From the NCBI GenBank assembly GCA_021773815.1, contig JAJFJS010000035.1, positions 1 to 64,000 on the forward strand: 64,000 nt of DNA, given 5' to 3'. The position numbers and the translations under genes were made by a program. This document shows positions 43,418 through 51,849 of the stretch, piece by piece (within the stretch, counting starts at the first letter, position 1; every line of letters starts with the position of its first letter). Source of the DNA: Gammaproteobacteria bacterium. GTDB lineage: Bacteria > Pseudomonadota > Gammaproteobacteria > Steroidobacterales > GCA-2729495. The notes below the pieces were generated by a model, which worked only from the letters and a program-made list of their open reading frames with translations, did no database searches and had not been told where the DNA came from.

Positions 43418-45277
43418 ATGGCAACTCCATCACCGACAATCAAATCCGCGGCGCACCCGCTGGCCGGCAAACGCATGTCGGGTGCCGAGATCATCGTTCA
43501 GGTCCTCGCTGATGAGGGCGTCGACACGATATTCGGCTACAGCGGCGGCGCCATCCTGCCGACCTACGACGCCGTGTTCCGCTACAACGACGACCGGCGC
43601 GCCGACAACGGCGATGTGCCGATGCCGCTGATCGTTCCGGCCAATGAGCAGGGCGCCGGATTCATGGCGGCCGGTTATGCGCGCGCGAGCGGCAAGGTCG
43701 GCGTCGTCATGGTCACCTCGGGCCCGGGCGCGACGAATACCGTCACGCCGGTCCGTGACTGCATGGCCGACTCGATCCCGATCGTCGTGATCTGTGGCCA
43801 GGTGCCAACCGATGCGATCGGCACGGATGCCTTCCAGGAGGCGCCGATCTCGGCGGTCATGGGCTCGGCCGTGGCCAAGCACGTGTTTCTGGTGACCGAA
43901 CCACAGAAACTGGAGCGAACGATCCGCACCGCGTTCGAAATCGCGCGCACCGGACGCCCGGGCCCGGTCGTCATCGATGTGCCCAAGGACGTGCAGAACT
44001 GGAACGGCGAATTTCAGGGCAAGGGCCTGCTGTCGATCGCCGGCTACCGGCAGCGCATCAAGACGATCGAGGACAATGCGCTGACCGCCGGCGCGGCGAA
44101 GGCCTTCTTCGACATGCTGCGGCGCTCGGAACGGCCGCTGATCTATGCCGGCGGCGGCGTGATCAACAGCGGTTCCTCTGCGATACTGCGTGAATTCTCG
44201 GCCCGCTTCGGCATTCCGATCACGACGACGCTGATGGGCATCGGTGCACAGGACACGACAGACCCGCTGGCGATGCACATGCTCGGCATGCACGGCGCGG
44301 CCTTCGCCAATTATGCCGTCGAGGATTGCGATTTTCTGATCGCGATCGGCGCCCGGTTTGACGACCGCGTGGCCGCGGTTCCCGAGAAATTCGCGCCGCG
44401 CGCCAAACACGTGGCGCATTTCGATGTCGACCCGTCCGAGATCGGCAAGGTCAAGAGCGCCGACTGGCACCATGTCGGCGTCATGCAGCGCGACCTGAAA
44501 GCGCTGATGTCCTACGGCAACCGGCACAACATCCAGCCGCAGCTCGACCGGTGGCACGACGAACTGCGCGCGCTGAAGAAGAAGTATGCGCAGAACTACG
44601 ATCGTGACAGCGAGCTGATCCAGCCGCATTACATCATCGAGGAAATCAACAAGCACACGAACGGCGAGGCCATCATCACGACCGGAGTCGGCCAGCACCA
44701 GATGTGGGCGGCGCAGTATTTCGACTTCAAGCACCCGCGCCTGTGGCTGACATCCGGCAGCATGGGCACGATGGGCTTCGGCCTGCCGGCCGCAATCGGC
44801 GCCCAGTTTGCGGTCCGCGACCGCCTGGTCATCGATATCGACGGCGACGCCAGCATTCGCATGAACCTCGGTGAGCTGGAAACCGTCACCACCTACGATC
44901 TGCCGATCAAGGTCGTCGTGCTGAACAATTATGGCGACGGCATGGTCCGCCAGTGGCAGAAGCTCTATTACAAGGCGCGCTTCTCGGCGACCGACAAGTC
45001 TCTGCATCGCAAGGACTTCGTCAAGGCGGCCCAGGCCGACGGCTTCGAGTTCTCCGTCCGCCTGGACAAAAAGGCCGATGTCGAACGCGTGATCCGGGAG
45101 TTCGTCGAGTTCGACGGACCGGCATTCCTGGAGGTCATCATCGACATGGATGCCTGCGTCTACCCGATGGTCGGCCCGGGCATGTCATACGACCGGATGA
45201 TCACCGGCGACTTCATCAAGAGTCGCCGCGACGGTGACGACGCGGACGACGAACTCGACGAATCATCGATGTTCTGA
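43418..45277 (+). CDS. ilvI: Acetolactate synthase large (catalytic) subunit
   Basis: About 619 residues from the ATG at 43418, longer than the usual 560-590. It makes acetolactate from pyruvate for Val/Leu (and acetohydroxybutyrate for Ile) with thiamine diphosphate, Mg and FAD. Signs: IFGYSGGAILPTYD, the catalytic Glu in ANEQGAGFMAAGYARASGKVG, VTSGPGATN, and the ThDP motif GDASIRMNLGELETV followed by VLNNYGDGMVRQWQ. A 13-residue basic/acidic insertion around residues 50-62 and a charged C-terminal tail (SRRDGDDADDELDES) account for the extra length. It could equally be called ilvB; I use ilvI because the small subunit is IlvH-like. Confidence 0.93.
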   Translation: MATPSPTIKSAAHPLAGKRMSGAEIIVQVLADEGVDTIFGYSGGAILPTYDAVFRYNDDRRADNGDVPMPLIVPANEQGAGFMAAGYARASGKVGVVMVTSGPGATNTVTPVRDCMADSIPIVVICGQVPTDAIGTDAFQEAPISAVMGSAVAKHVFLVTEPQKLERTIRTAFEIARTGRPGPVVIDVPKDVQNWNGEFQGKGLLSIAGYRQRIKTIEDNALTAGAAKAFFDMLRRSERPLIYAGGGVINSGSSAILREFSARFGIPITTTLMGIGAQDTTDPLAMHMLGMHGAAFANYAVEDCDFLIAIGARFDDRVAAVPEKFAPRAKHVAHFDVDPSEIGKVKSADWHHVGVMQRDLKALMSYGNRHNIQPQLDRWHDELRALKKKYAQNYDRDSELIQPHYIIEEINKHTNGEAIITTGVGQHQMWAAQYFDFKHPRLWLTSGSMGTMGFGLPAAIGAQFAVRDRLVIDIDGDASIRMNLGELETVTTYDLPIKVVVLNNYGDGMVRQWQKLYYKARFSATDKSLHRKDFVKAAQADGFEFSVRLDKKADVERVIREFVEFDGPAFLEVIIDMDACVYPMVGPGMSYDRMITGDFIKSRRDGDDADDELDESSMF

Positions 45278-45297
45278 GCTTTCGCTTTCCCGCCCGG

Positions 45298-46734
45298 TCA
45301 ATTCCCGGCCAGCCGACTCTCTTCCAACGATTCGATGCCCTGTGCTTCGGTGTGGCGAATCAGCAGCGCCTTCTGGCGCATGTAGCGCGTGATTCCCGAC
45401 GTACCCATGCGGGCGGCGCCGAGCCCGGAGAACAGGAATGAATCGTGGGCGGCATCGTGGACCTCGGTCGTCATGCCGCCGTCATTAATGCTGATTGCGC
45501 CGGCGTTGATGCGTCGTGCGACAGCCGCGGCCGCCTCGACATCAGGGCCGATAACCGAGGCCGACAGGCCGTACTTCGTGTCGTTGGCCAGCGCCACGGC
45601 CTCATCGATATCCCGATACGGCATGACCGGAATTACCGGGCCGAAGGTCTCTTCGGTCATGACGCGCATCGAATGATCGACGCCGGTCAGCACCGTCGGG
45701 CGCACCCAGGTGCCGCCACCATGCGTTTCGATGTCGCCACCGCAGCGGACGCGGGCGCCCCGCTGCCGCGCATCTTCGACATGCGCGGCGATAATGTCCG
45801 CCTGTTTGGCGAAAATCAGCGGGCCGATCTGCCCGCGATGTATATCAGGGTAATTCAGCTCGACGCGTTCGGCCAAAGCCACCAGCGTAGCGACAAATGC
45901 GTCATGCCGCTCCGCCGGGACATACACGCGTTCCAGCGACTGGCAGGCCTGGCCGGTCGCCTGCACGGATGCCCGCAAAACGATGCGCGCCGCCTTGTCG
46001 ATATCGGCGTCGGGCATCACGATGACCGGATCCTTGCCGCCGAGTTCGAGAAACGCCGGAATGAACTGACGCGCACAACCCTCGGCTACGAGGCGCCCGG
46101 TGGCGACGCTGCCGGTGAACGCGATCGCATCGACGTGTTCGATCAGCGCCGCGCCGGTGCCGCCGTCGCCTTCCACCCAGCGGAATACCGCGGCCAGTTC
46201 GGGAAAGGCCACCAGCGATTCGGCGAGTGGCCGGATAAATCTCGGCGTGACCTCACTGGGCTTGACGATGACGGCGCATCCGGCGATCAGCGCCGGAATC
46301 GCATCGAGCATCGACAGCAGGTACGGAAAATTCCACGGGCTGATGACCCCGACCAGCGAGTGCGGCACGTATTGCGTGCGAATGCCGACGCCTTCCGTCA
46401 CGGACGGCCGTTCGTCGCCGTCGGCCAGCAATGTCGGCGCCGCTTTGCACCAGCGCGCGACGACACCATCGAGCGCGCGAATCTCGACAAACGACACGAG
46501 ATGCCGACCCGTATCAGCCGTCAATGCCGCGAGAACCGCATCCGGCGCGGCCAGCAGTGCATCCGCCCATGCCCGGACGATCTCGCAGCGACGCGCGACG
46601 CCCAGGTCCAGCCATGCGCGCTGCGCCGCACGCGATTGTTCGGCTATCGCGCCGACCTCGGCCGCATCGAGCGGATGAATGGAATAATCGTTTTCCCCGG
46701 TACGCGGGTTGCGCACCGCCATGTCACGACTCAT
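45298..46734 (-). CDS. NAD(P)-dependent aldehyde dehydrogenase
   Basis: About 478 residues from the ATG at 46734, chosen because GGAG precedes it by 9 nt; earlier ATGs exist. Aldehyde dehydrogenase superfamily: cofactor loop FTGSVATGRLVAEGC, catalytic Glu in LELGGKDPVIV, catalytic Cys in ATGQACQSLERVYVP (the CQ of other ALDH families), and KYGLSASVIG. Family closeness to acyl- or succinate-semialdehyde dehydrogenases is likely, but the substrate cannot be read. Convergent with the acetolactate synthase gene. Confidence 0.9.
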   Translation of the reverse strand: MSRDMAVRNPRTGENDYSIHPLDAAEVGAIAEQSRAAQRAWLDLGVARRCEIVRAWADALLAAPDAVLAALTADTGRHLVSFVEIRALDGVVARWCKAAPTLLADGDERPSVTEGVGIRTQYVPHSLVGVISPWNFPYLLSMLDAIPALIAGCAVIVKPSEVTPRFIRPLAESLVAFPELAAVFRWVEGDGGTGAALIEHVDAIAFTGSVATGRLVAEGCARQFIPAFLELGGKDPVIVMPDADIDKAARIVLRASVQATGQACQSLERVYVPAERHDAFVATLVALAERVELNYPDIHRGQIGPLIFAKQADIIAAHVEDARQRGARVRCGGDIETHGGGTWVRPTVLTGVDHSMRVMTEETFGPVIPVMPYRDIDEAVALANDTKYGLSASVIGPDVEAAAAVARRINAGAISINDGGMTTEVHDAAHDSFLFSGLGAARMGTSGITRYMRQKALLIRHTEAQGIESLEESRLAGN

Positions 46735-46860
46735 CGTCGGCATCTCCATAGACGCCGGGAAAGGCCGGCGCATTAACTGGCTGGCGATTAAACACCAGAT
46801 GGCGCGGCTTGGCGACCTCCACCGCGCCGACTACGAATGATTCCGCGCGGAAAATACCGA

Positions 46861-47205
46861 TCAATCCAACAGACGATCAATCTTGGCCGCGCAGATGAAA
46901 TCATTTTCCGACAGGCCGTCGATCGCATGAGTCGTGTATACCACGCCGACCCGCCCGTACGATACGGCGAGGTCCGGATGATGCCCCTCGCTCTCGGCGA
47001 TCCACGCGATCGCATTCACGAATGAGATCGTCCGGTGGTATCCGGCAAATGTCAGCGTACGCGCGATCGACTTGCCGTCGTCCGCCAGTGTCCAATCGTC
47101 ATCCAGCGCGGGCATGAGCTCGGTAATCGCTGCCGCGGCGAGCGGCGGTACGCCGCCTTCACACGGCTCGCAGCGCCGCGCGAGCAAGTCAGATGTCCTG
47201 GTCAT
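46861..47205 (-). CDS. phhB: Pterin-4a-carbinolamine dehydratase
   Basis: Predicted 114 residues, the usual PCD size. It dehydrates 4a-hydroxytetrahydrobiopterin, recycling the cofactor of aromatic amino acid hydroxylases. The His pair motif GHHPDLAVSYGRVGVVYTTH, the helix ISFVNAIAWIAE and the end DGLSENDFICAAKIDRLL are conserved. It has an excellent SD (AGGAGGTGA) inside the end of the upstream VWA gene, which it overlaps by 17 bp. No phenylalanine hydroxylase gene is nearby, so a role outside pterin recycling (as in DCoH or molybdopterin-linked forms) is possible. Confidence 0.93.
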   Translation of the reverse strand: MTRTSDLLARRCEPCEGGVPPLAAAAITELMPALDDDWTLADDGKSIARTLTFAGYHRTISFVNAIAWIAESEGHHPDLAVSYGRVGVVYTTHAIDGLSENDFICAAKIDRLLD

Positions 47206-48262
47206 GGGTCGTCACCTCCTGTGGCCGTGCGCCGATCTGGATCCGGAATCCCGAACCGCCGCTCGATTCGGTCAGCGCAATGAATGTTCCGCCGTTGCGC
47301 TCGCACAGTGTACGCATCAGGTGCGAGAAACGGACGAAGCGCAGGTTGAACTGCTTGATATGCACCGGGAATGCCACGGCATGAATGCGTACAAGCCGGT
47401 TGCCGAACTCGTCGGATGTATTAATGCGATCGACGAAACCTGCGATCTGCTCGATCGTGGTGCGATCCTCGTCGAAATCATCGCCGAGGATGAAAACGCT
47501 CATCTTCAGGCCCGGCTTGTAGAACGCCTCGATCGCCTTTTGTACGCCCCGCCGCGGGCTGGAGTTACGCGCCTGGCGCATATTCTCGATACCCCTGAGA
47601 ATACGCCGGCGATTCGCCGCCGAGTCCGGAATCCAGCGACCCGTGTACTTCTGATCGAGGTAGTAACCGTCTGTATCGATCACCTGGATACCCTTGATGT
47701 CGGGATATACCTGCAGTGTCTCCTCGACGGTCTCCACGACGGTGCGCCAGGCGCCGGCCATCATGCTGCCCGATGAGTCGATGACGAACGCCAGGTACTG
47801 GCTGTCGACCGGGATACCGCCGACGGTCGTGTCGTCCTTCGCCGGTTGATAGTCAGCCAGCAGCGCCTTCATTTCCTCTGTCAGGCTCTGGCGCGCGGCC
47901 AGCAGTTCCTGGCGCTCCTCGGTCTCGCCCTGCGCCGCGACCTGCAGCGCGTCGTACCGGCCCTGCGCCTCCGTCACCAGCTTGCGCCGGCTCGACAAGC
48001 GCTGCCCGGACTCGAGCAATTGCTCGTCGACGGTCTGCAACTCGCGGTTCATGACGGCTGTTTCCCCGCGCATCTCGAACAACTCCTGCTGCAGAACTGC
48101 GATCAGGCCGATCAACTCCTGCTTGCTGCGCTCGATAATCTGCGGCTCGTATATCTTCGTCAACACGAGCAGCAGGATCACGGCGCCGAACGCACAGGTC
48201 ACGGCATCAAGAAACGACAGGCTGAAGGTCTCGGTATCTCGCTCTTTCCGCATCTTCGCCAT
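47189..48262 (-). CDS. VWA-domain protein with TolR/ExbD-like N-terminal helix (second copy)
   Basis: About 357 residues from the ATG at 48262. Residues 1-40: basic start, then the helix SLSFLDAVTCAFGAVILLLVL, which aligns with TolR's LLDVLLVLLLIF including the Asp. A long coiled coil (about 45-140) follows, then a von Willebrand A domain (about 155-350) with metal-site DSSGSM (about 163-168) and a further Asp cluster in LGDDFDED. Topology N-in puts the VWA domain in the periplasm. A one-base gap separates it from the first VWA gene. Instead of a peptidoglycan-binding domain this TolR-like stator has a ligand-binding VWA domain. Confidence 0.82.
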   Translation of the reverse strand: MAKMRKERDTETFSLSFLDAVTCAFGAVILLLVLTKIYEPQIIERSKQELIGLIAVLQQELFEMRGETAVMNRELQTVDEQLLESGQRLSSRRKLVTEAQGRYDALQVAAQGETEERQELLAARQSLTEEMKALLADYQPAKDDTTVGGIPVDSQYLAFVIDSSGSMMAGAWRTVVETVEETLQVYPDIKGIQVIDTDGYYLDQKYTGRWIPDSAANRRRILRGIENMRQARNSSPRRGVQKAIEAFYKPGLKMSVFILGDDFDEDRTTIEQIAGFVDRINTSDEFGNRLVRIHAVAFPVHIKQFNLRFVRFSHLMRTLCERNGGTFIALTESSGGSGFRIQIGARPQEVTTHDQDI

Positions 48263-48263
48263 C

Positions 48264-49361
48264 TCAGGGCCAGTCCCGGGACGGCGCCATGAACGAACCC
48301 CCGCGTTCGACCGCCAGCCGCCAGAAGTGCGCGGCCGCATCCGGATCGCCGTCCATCGGATACAACAGCACGTTGACCGGCACCCGTCCCGGCAACTCCC
48401 CCTTCGCCTTGTCGAACAGATCGATGCGGCGCCGGACGCTGACCAGTTCCGGTTTTGCCGGCACGGTCCGGCCCTGCGTCGGCAGGCCATCGGTCAGCAG
48501 GTACACGTTGTCCGGCAGCGGCTCGAGGTCGCGGATCGACCGAAACGCCCGGTACAGATTGCTGCCGTCGCCCGGCGTGACCTTGCGTAATGCATTAACG
48601 GCGCGGTCGATGCCGGTGCCGTCGTCGACGACGAGCCATTCGCCGGTCGAATCCGGCACGACGCTGGCCACGTTTTCACTGAACCGATAGATCTGGAACT
48701 TCGTCCCCGGCTGGAGCTTGGTCGTGAGCCAGTCAACCGTATCGACGGCCTGCTGCCATTTCGGCGCCTGTCGCTTGCGCTCGTCATCCATGGCGCGGAA
48801 ACGAACGACGTTGACATAGTTCGTCCCGAGCATGCTGGCCGATGCATCGACAAGAATCAGGACGCGCTTGCCGCCCATCTTCATTCCGGTCAGGTACTGG
48901 CGGTTGCCCTGGCCGACAAAACTGCGGATGCGCTGACCCGATTGCTCGCCCGGCGCCGCGATATCGGCGAGCAGCTTTTGCTTCGCCTGTGCGAGGCGTT
49001 CGACATCGGATGTCAGTTTCTCGACGCTGTCCACCTGCGCCACGGCCTGTGCTTCGGTCCGTTCGATCTCTTCGAGCAGCCGCTCGAGCCTCTGTTGCAG
49101 CGCTTCGGATTCCGCACGCGCCGAAGCGCTCTTGCGCTCGCGTTCCTCAAGCGTCGTCCGGACGCGAATAAGATCTTTGCGGCCGTCGAATACCTCCTCT
49201 TCGAGCAGGCTGGTCTCGGCCAGCAGTTCTTCGTTGGCCAGGTCTGCGCGCGCGGCCACCTGCGCATTGATGATCATATAAAAAAGAACAATGGCGCCCA
49301 GTCCGCAGGCCATGACGTCGAGAAACGCCACGCTGAATACATTGAACCGCCTACGCGCCAT
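48264..49361 (-). CDS. VWA-domain protein with TolR/ExbD-like N-terminal helix (first copy)
   Basis: Predicted 365 residues. N-terminus MARRRFNVFSVAFLDVMACGLGAIVLFYMIINAQ has a basic cap and a helix matching TolR/ExbD with Asp at the proton site. Residues about 45-125 are coiled coil (Glu/Gln/Arg heptads). The VWA domain (about 145-355) has DASAS at about 160-164 and the MIDAS partner TDGLPT. The protein overlaps the FHA-Hsp70 gene upstream by 11 bp. Together with the second copy it would form a two-subunit equivalent of a TolR dimer, driven by the MotA/TolQ-like protein of the operon. Confidence 0.82.
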   Translation of the reverse strand: MARRRFNVFSVAFLDVMACGLGAIVLFYMIINAQVAARADLANEELLAETSLLEEEVFDGRKDLIRVRTTLEERERKSASARAESEALQQRLERLLEEIERTEAQAVAQVDSVEKLTSDVERLAQAKQKLLADIAAPGEQSGQRIRSFVGQGNRQYLTGMKMGGKRVLILVDASASMLGTNYVNVVRFRAMDDERKRQAPKWQQAVDTVDWLTTKLQPGTKFQIYRFSENVASVVPDSTGEWLVVDDGTGIDRAVNALRKVTPGDGSNLYRAFRSIRDLEPLPDNVYLLTDGLPTQGRTVPAKPELVSVRRRIDLFDKAKGELPGRVPVNVLLYPMDGDPDAAAHFWRLAVERGGSFMAPSRDWP

Positions 49362-50748
49362 CGTCTCGCTCCGGCGCTGCGGCCTCGGCGACGACCCGCA
49401 GTTCGACCGGCGGGGTGCCGATGCCGATCACATCCCCGGCCTGCAGGGTCGCCGACCGTTCGATAACGTGGCCGTTGAGCCGGGTCCCAAAGCGACTGTG
49501 ATCGATCAGCTGCAGCCCTTCCGGCCCGGCCTCGATCTGACAATGACGGCGCGATACGCCCCCGACTCCCGCCGCCAGGCAAATCCCGTATTCTCCGGGC
49601 GCGAGGTCGGCCCCGACGCTCAGGGCCCGCGAGCCGATGCGGTAGACACGCTCGCCGTACAGGATATGCGTCGGCGCGCCCGCCGTCGCCGGCGACGCAG
49701 GCCGCGCCACCGTCACCTCGACGTCGGCGCGATCCCAGCGCAACGACGTCTTCAGCGGCACGCCGTCAGCGGAGGACTGGAACTCGCCGGCCCGGGCCAG
49801 CGCGCCGCGCGCGGCCGCGTCGGGTTCGAGAATATACGTCTTGACGCGCGGCAACCGATCGAGCGCAGCGACAAGTCCGGGGAGTCCGGCAAACCGGTCG
49901 GATACCTGGATCACGGCCTGCGCATCGACCGGCATCCGCCCCCGCATATGTTGCCAGATCGGCTCGCAACTATCCGCCAGCACACGTGCCAGCCCGTCAC
50001 GCTCGACGTCGACGGCATACTTGTCGCCGCCCTGTTCGAGGGTCACGGTCACCGCGGGTTCGCGTTGCAGCGCGCTCATCCAGGCATCGAACCCGTCATA
50101 CAACGCCTGCTCCGTGGTCGCATCATGCAACGGATCGAACCGGGTCCGGGTCAGAAATTGCGCGGCGATATATTCGACGCCGGCACGTCGCAGGCGCTCG
50201 GCGCCGATGCCGTCGATCGTCTGTCGGTCCACGACAGCGCACGCGCCTTCCTGTCCGAGCCGGGTGACCGTCGCATCGTGCAGTGACAGATCTATATGCC
50301 ACAACGTATCGACGCCATAGCGACAGCGGGTCGCCGCGACCGCGCGATCGACAAGACCGATGACCGGCATGCCGAGCTCTTCGGCAATGCCGAGCAGCAG
50401 GCCGAGCTGATTATTAGACCAGTTCGCCGGCACGACGAGAATCACGGCGTCGACGCCGGCCGACCACCGTTGCCACAGCGACTTAAGGTGTGCGTGCACG
50501 AGGTCCACGGACGTCGAGAATGGCCCGGCCACCAGCGCCATCGGCGCCGCTGACATTTCGTGCCAGAAAAAACGATGAATAGCGCGTGGCGTCAGTCGCA
50601 AACGGCGATAGGCCTGGGCACCGAATACGGGCGCACCGTCGTCGACGGCCGCATACCCCGGCACCAACCGGTCGCCGGACTCAAGCCGTCCGTCACGCCC
50701 GACCGCAACGATCCCGGCATCATTGAGGTCGATTGCAATTGTCGTCAT
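49351..50748 (-). CDS. Hsp70/actin-like ATPase with C-terminal FHA domain
   Basis: About 465 residues from the ATG at 50748. Residues 1-340 have an actin/Hsp70-type ATPase plan: phosphate-1 loop TTIAIDLNDAGIVAVG, DAVILVVPANWSNNQLGLLLGIAEELGMPVIGLVDRAVAA, and LWHIDLSLHDATVTRLG (phosphate-2-like, but with altered residues). The C-terminal 90 residues are an FHA domain: GSRALSVGADLAPGEYGI, GVSRRHCQIE, FGTRLNG, which reads phosphothreonine. A kinase gene is in the same operon, so the FHA may bind phosphorylated kinase targets. A longer start at 51363 would run through the upstream gene and is rejected. Confidence 0.78.
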   Translation of the reverse strand: MTTIAIDLNDAGIVAVGRDGRLESGDRLVPGYAAVDDGAPVFGAQAYRRLRLTPRAIHRFFWHEMSAAPMALVAGPFSTSVDLVHAHLKSLWQRWSAGVDAVILVVPANWSNNQLGLLLGIAEELGMPVIGLVDRAVAATRCRYGVDTLWHIDLSLHDATVTRLGQEGACAVVDRQTIDGIGAERLRRAGVEYIAAQFLTRTRFDPLHDATTEQALYDGFDAWMSALQREPAVTVTLEQGGDKYAVDVERDGLARVLADSCEPIWQHMRGRMPVDAQAVIQVSDRFAGLPGLVAALDRLPRVKTYILEPDAAARGALARAGEFQSSADGVPLKTSLRWDRADVEVTVARPASPATAGAPTHILYGERVYRIGSRALSVGADLAPGEYGICLAAGVGGVSRRHCQIEAGPEGLQLIDHSRFGTRLNGHVIERSATLQAGDVIGIGTPPVELRVVAEAAAPERDDGA

Positions 50749-50771
50749 GGGTCCGGAACCGGTTCGCGGCA

Positions 50772-51569
50772 TCAGTCGGCATGCATGTGTCGGATCAGGC
50801 GCTGATCGACATAGCTCTCGGCGTCGAATGCCAGGCGTTCCTGCAGCAGCTGCAACTGATGCACGAGAAACATCAGGAAGATACTGATCAGCAAAGCGAT
50901 GAACGTCGAGTTGAAGGCCGTGCCCAGGCTCTGCGAGACGCCGCTGATGTCGCCGTCGACAGCACGATGTGCCAGGCCCAGCGCGGCGCCGATGCCCCGC
51001 ACGGTGCCGATAAACCCGATCGACGGAATCGCCCACGCGATATAGCGAATCATCGACAATTCCGACTCGAGGCGCTCGGCCTCCGAGGTCACGAGCGTGT
51101 GCGTCGACGACGACACATCCTGTACATTGCGCGTGGCTCCGAACCTGCCCAGCGCGCCCAGCAACGCCCGCGGCAGCAGCAGGCTTCGTTGCGACTCGGG
51201 CAACGCCTGCAGCGGACGGGCATATTCCCGACTGTCCTCCGGCAGAATCCGCACCCCGTCGCTGACCGGCACGAGATCCAGGTTGAGCAAGGCTTTTTCC
51301 CGGCTGGCTCCCCATGCCTTGTAACCCATGATCGACAGAGCCCAGAACATCAGCACGAAACACGCTTCCTGCTCGAAATCCTTGACGATCACGAAGCCGG
51401 AACGCTCCGACACATAGTCGGGATCCTGCGCCATCATGACGCGCTGCTCCTCGATAACCGCGGCAGCATTCGGTCGAATGACGCCGACGTAAGCCGTATG
51501 TACGACGATGATCGCGATAATCAGCGAAAACAACTGGAACACGAACTCGGTAGAAAAACTGCTTTTCAT
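50772..51569 (-). CDS. MotA/TolQ/ExbB-like channel protein
   Basis: Predicted 265 residues. Two N-terminal helices (about 8-32 and 69-88), a cytoplasmic region of about 90 residues, and two C-terminal helices with the MotA/TolQ/ExbB signature: WAIPSIGFIGTVRGIGAALGLA and SQSLGTAFNSTFIALLISIFLMFLV, carrying the Thr of the ion path. It is more distant from TolQ than the left-hand ExbB-like protein. Its neighbours, two TolR-like VWA genes, supply the partner helices, so the three proteins plausibly form an ion-driven unit. Confidence 0.83.
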   Translation of the reverse strand: MKSSFSTEFVFQLFSLIIAIIVVHTAYVGVIRPNAAAVIEEQRVMMAQDPDYVSERSGFVIVKDFEQEACFVLMFWALSIMGYKAWGASREKALLNLDLVPVSDGVRILPEDSREYARPLQALPESQRSLLLPRALLGALGRFGATRNVQDVSSSTHTLVTSEAERLESELSMIRYIAWAIPSIGFIGTVRGIGAALGLAHRAVDGDISGVSQSLGTAFNSTFIALLISIFLMFLVHQLQLLQERLAFDAESYVDQRLIRHMHAD

Positions 51570-51605
51570 AGTTGGTGCTTCTTGCTCAACGGGTTCCGCA
51601 ACACC

Positions 51606-51848
51606 CTAAATATCGGACGGCAGCGATATTGCCTTGTCCGCCGATAACGGTTTCTTCGGGACAAACTCCTCGACCTCGTCGGCGCCGCTGACGTCACGCT
51701 CGATCTCGCTGATCTGCGTATCGATCTCGGCCGCCGACGGCAACTCCGACTCGGCAGCCGCCGGTTCCGACGGTGTCTGTGGCGCATCTTCTGCATGCGC
51801 AACAGCGGCAAAAGCGATCATGAGCAGCCACGTACGCGAAATTCGCAT
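51606..51848 (-). CDS. Small exported protein of unknown function
   Basis: 80 residues with a signal peptide (MRISRTWLLMIAFAAVAHA). The mature 60 residues are acidic and without motif, with a tail EEFVPKKPLSADKAISLPSDI; possibly disordered. The start is one base from the stop of the upstream FHA-PEGA gene (GGAGAA as SD). Conserved position in this operon is the only hint of role. Confidence 0.6.
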   Translation of the reverse strand: MRISRTWLLMIAFAAVAHAEDAPQTPSEPAAAESELPSAAEIDTQISEIERDVSGADEVEEFVPKKPLSADKAISLPSDI

Positions 51849-51849
51849 G

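Noticed and set aside
43430-45007. 525-residue minus-strand reading frame opposite acetolactate synthase
   Set aside because: Covers the ThDP and FAD signatures of the true gene in antisense; composition is shadow-like.
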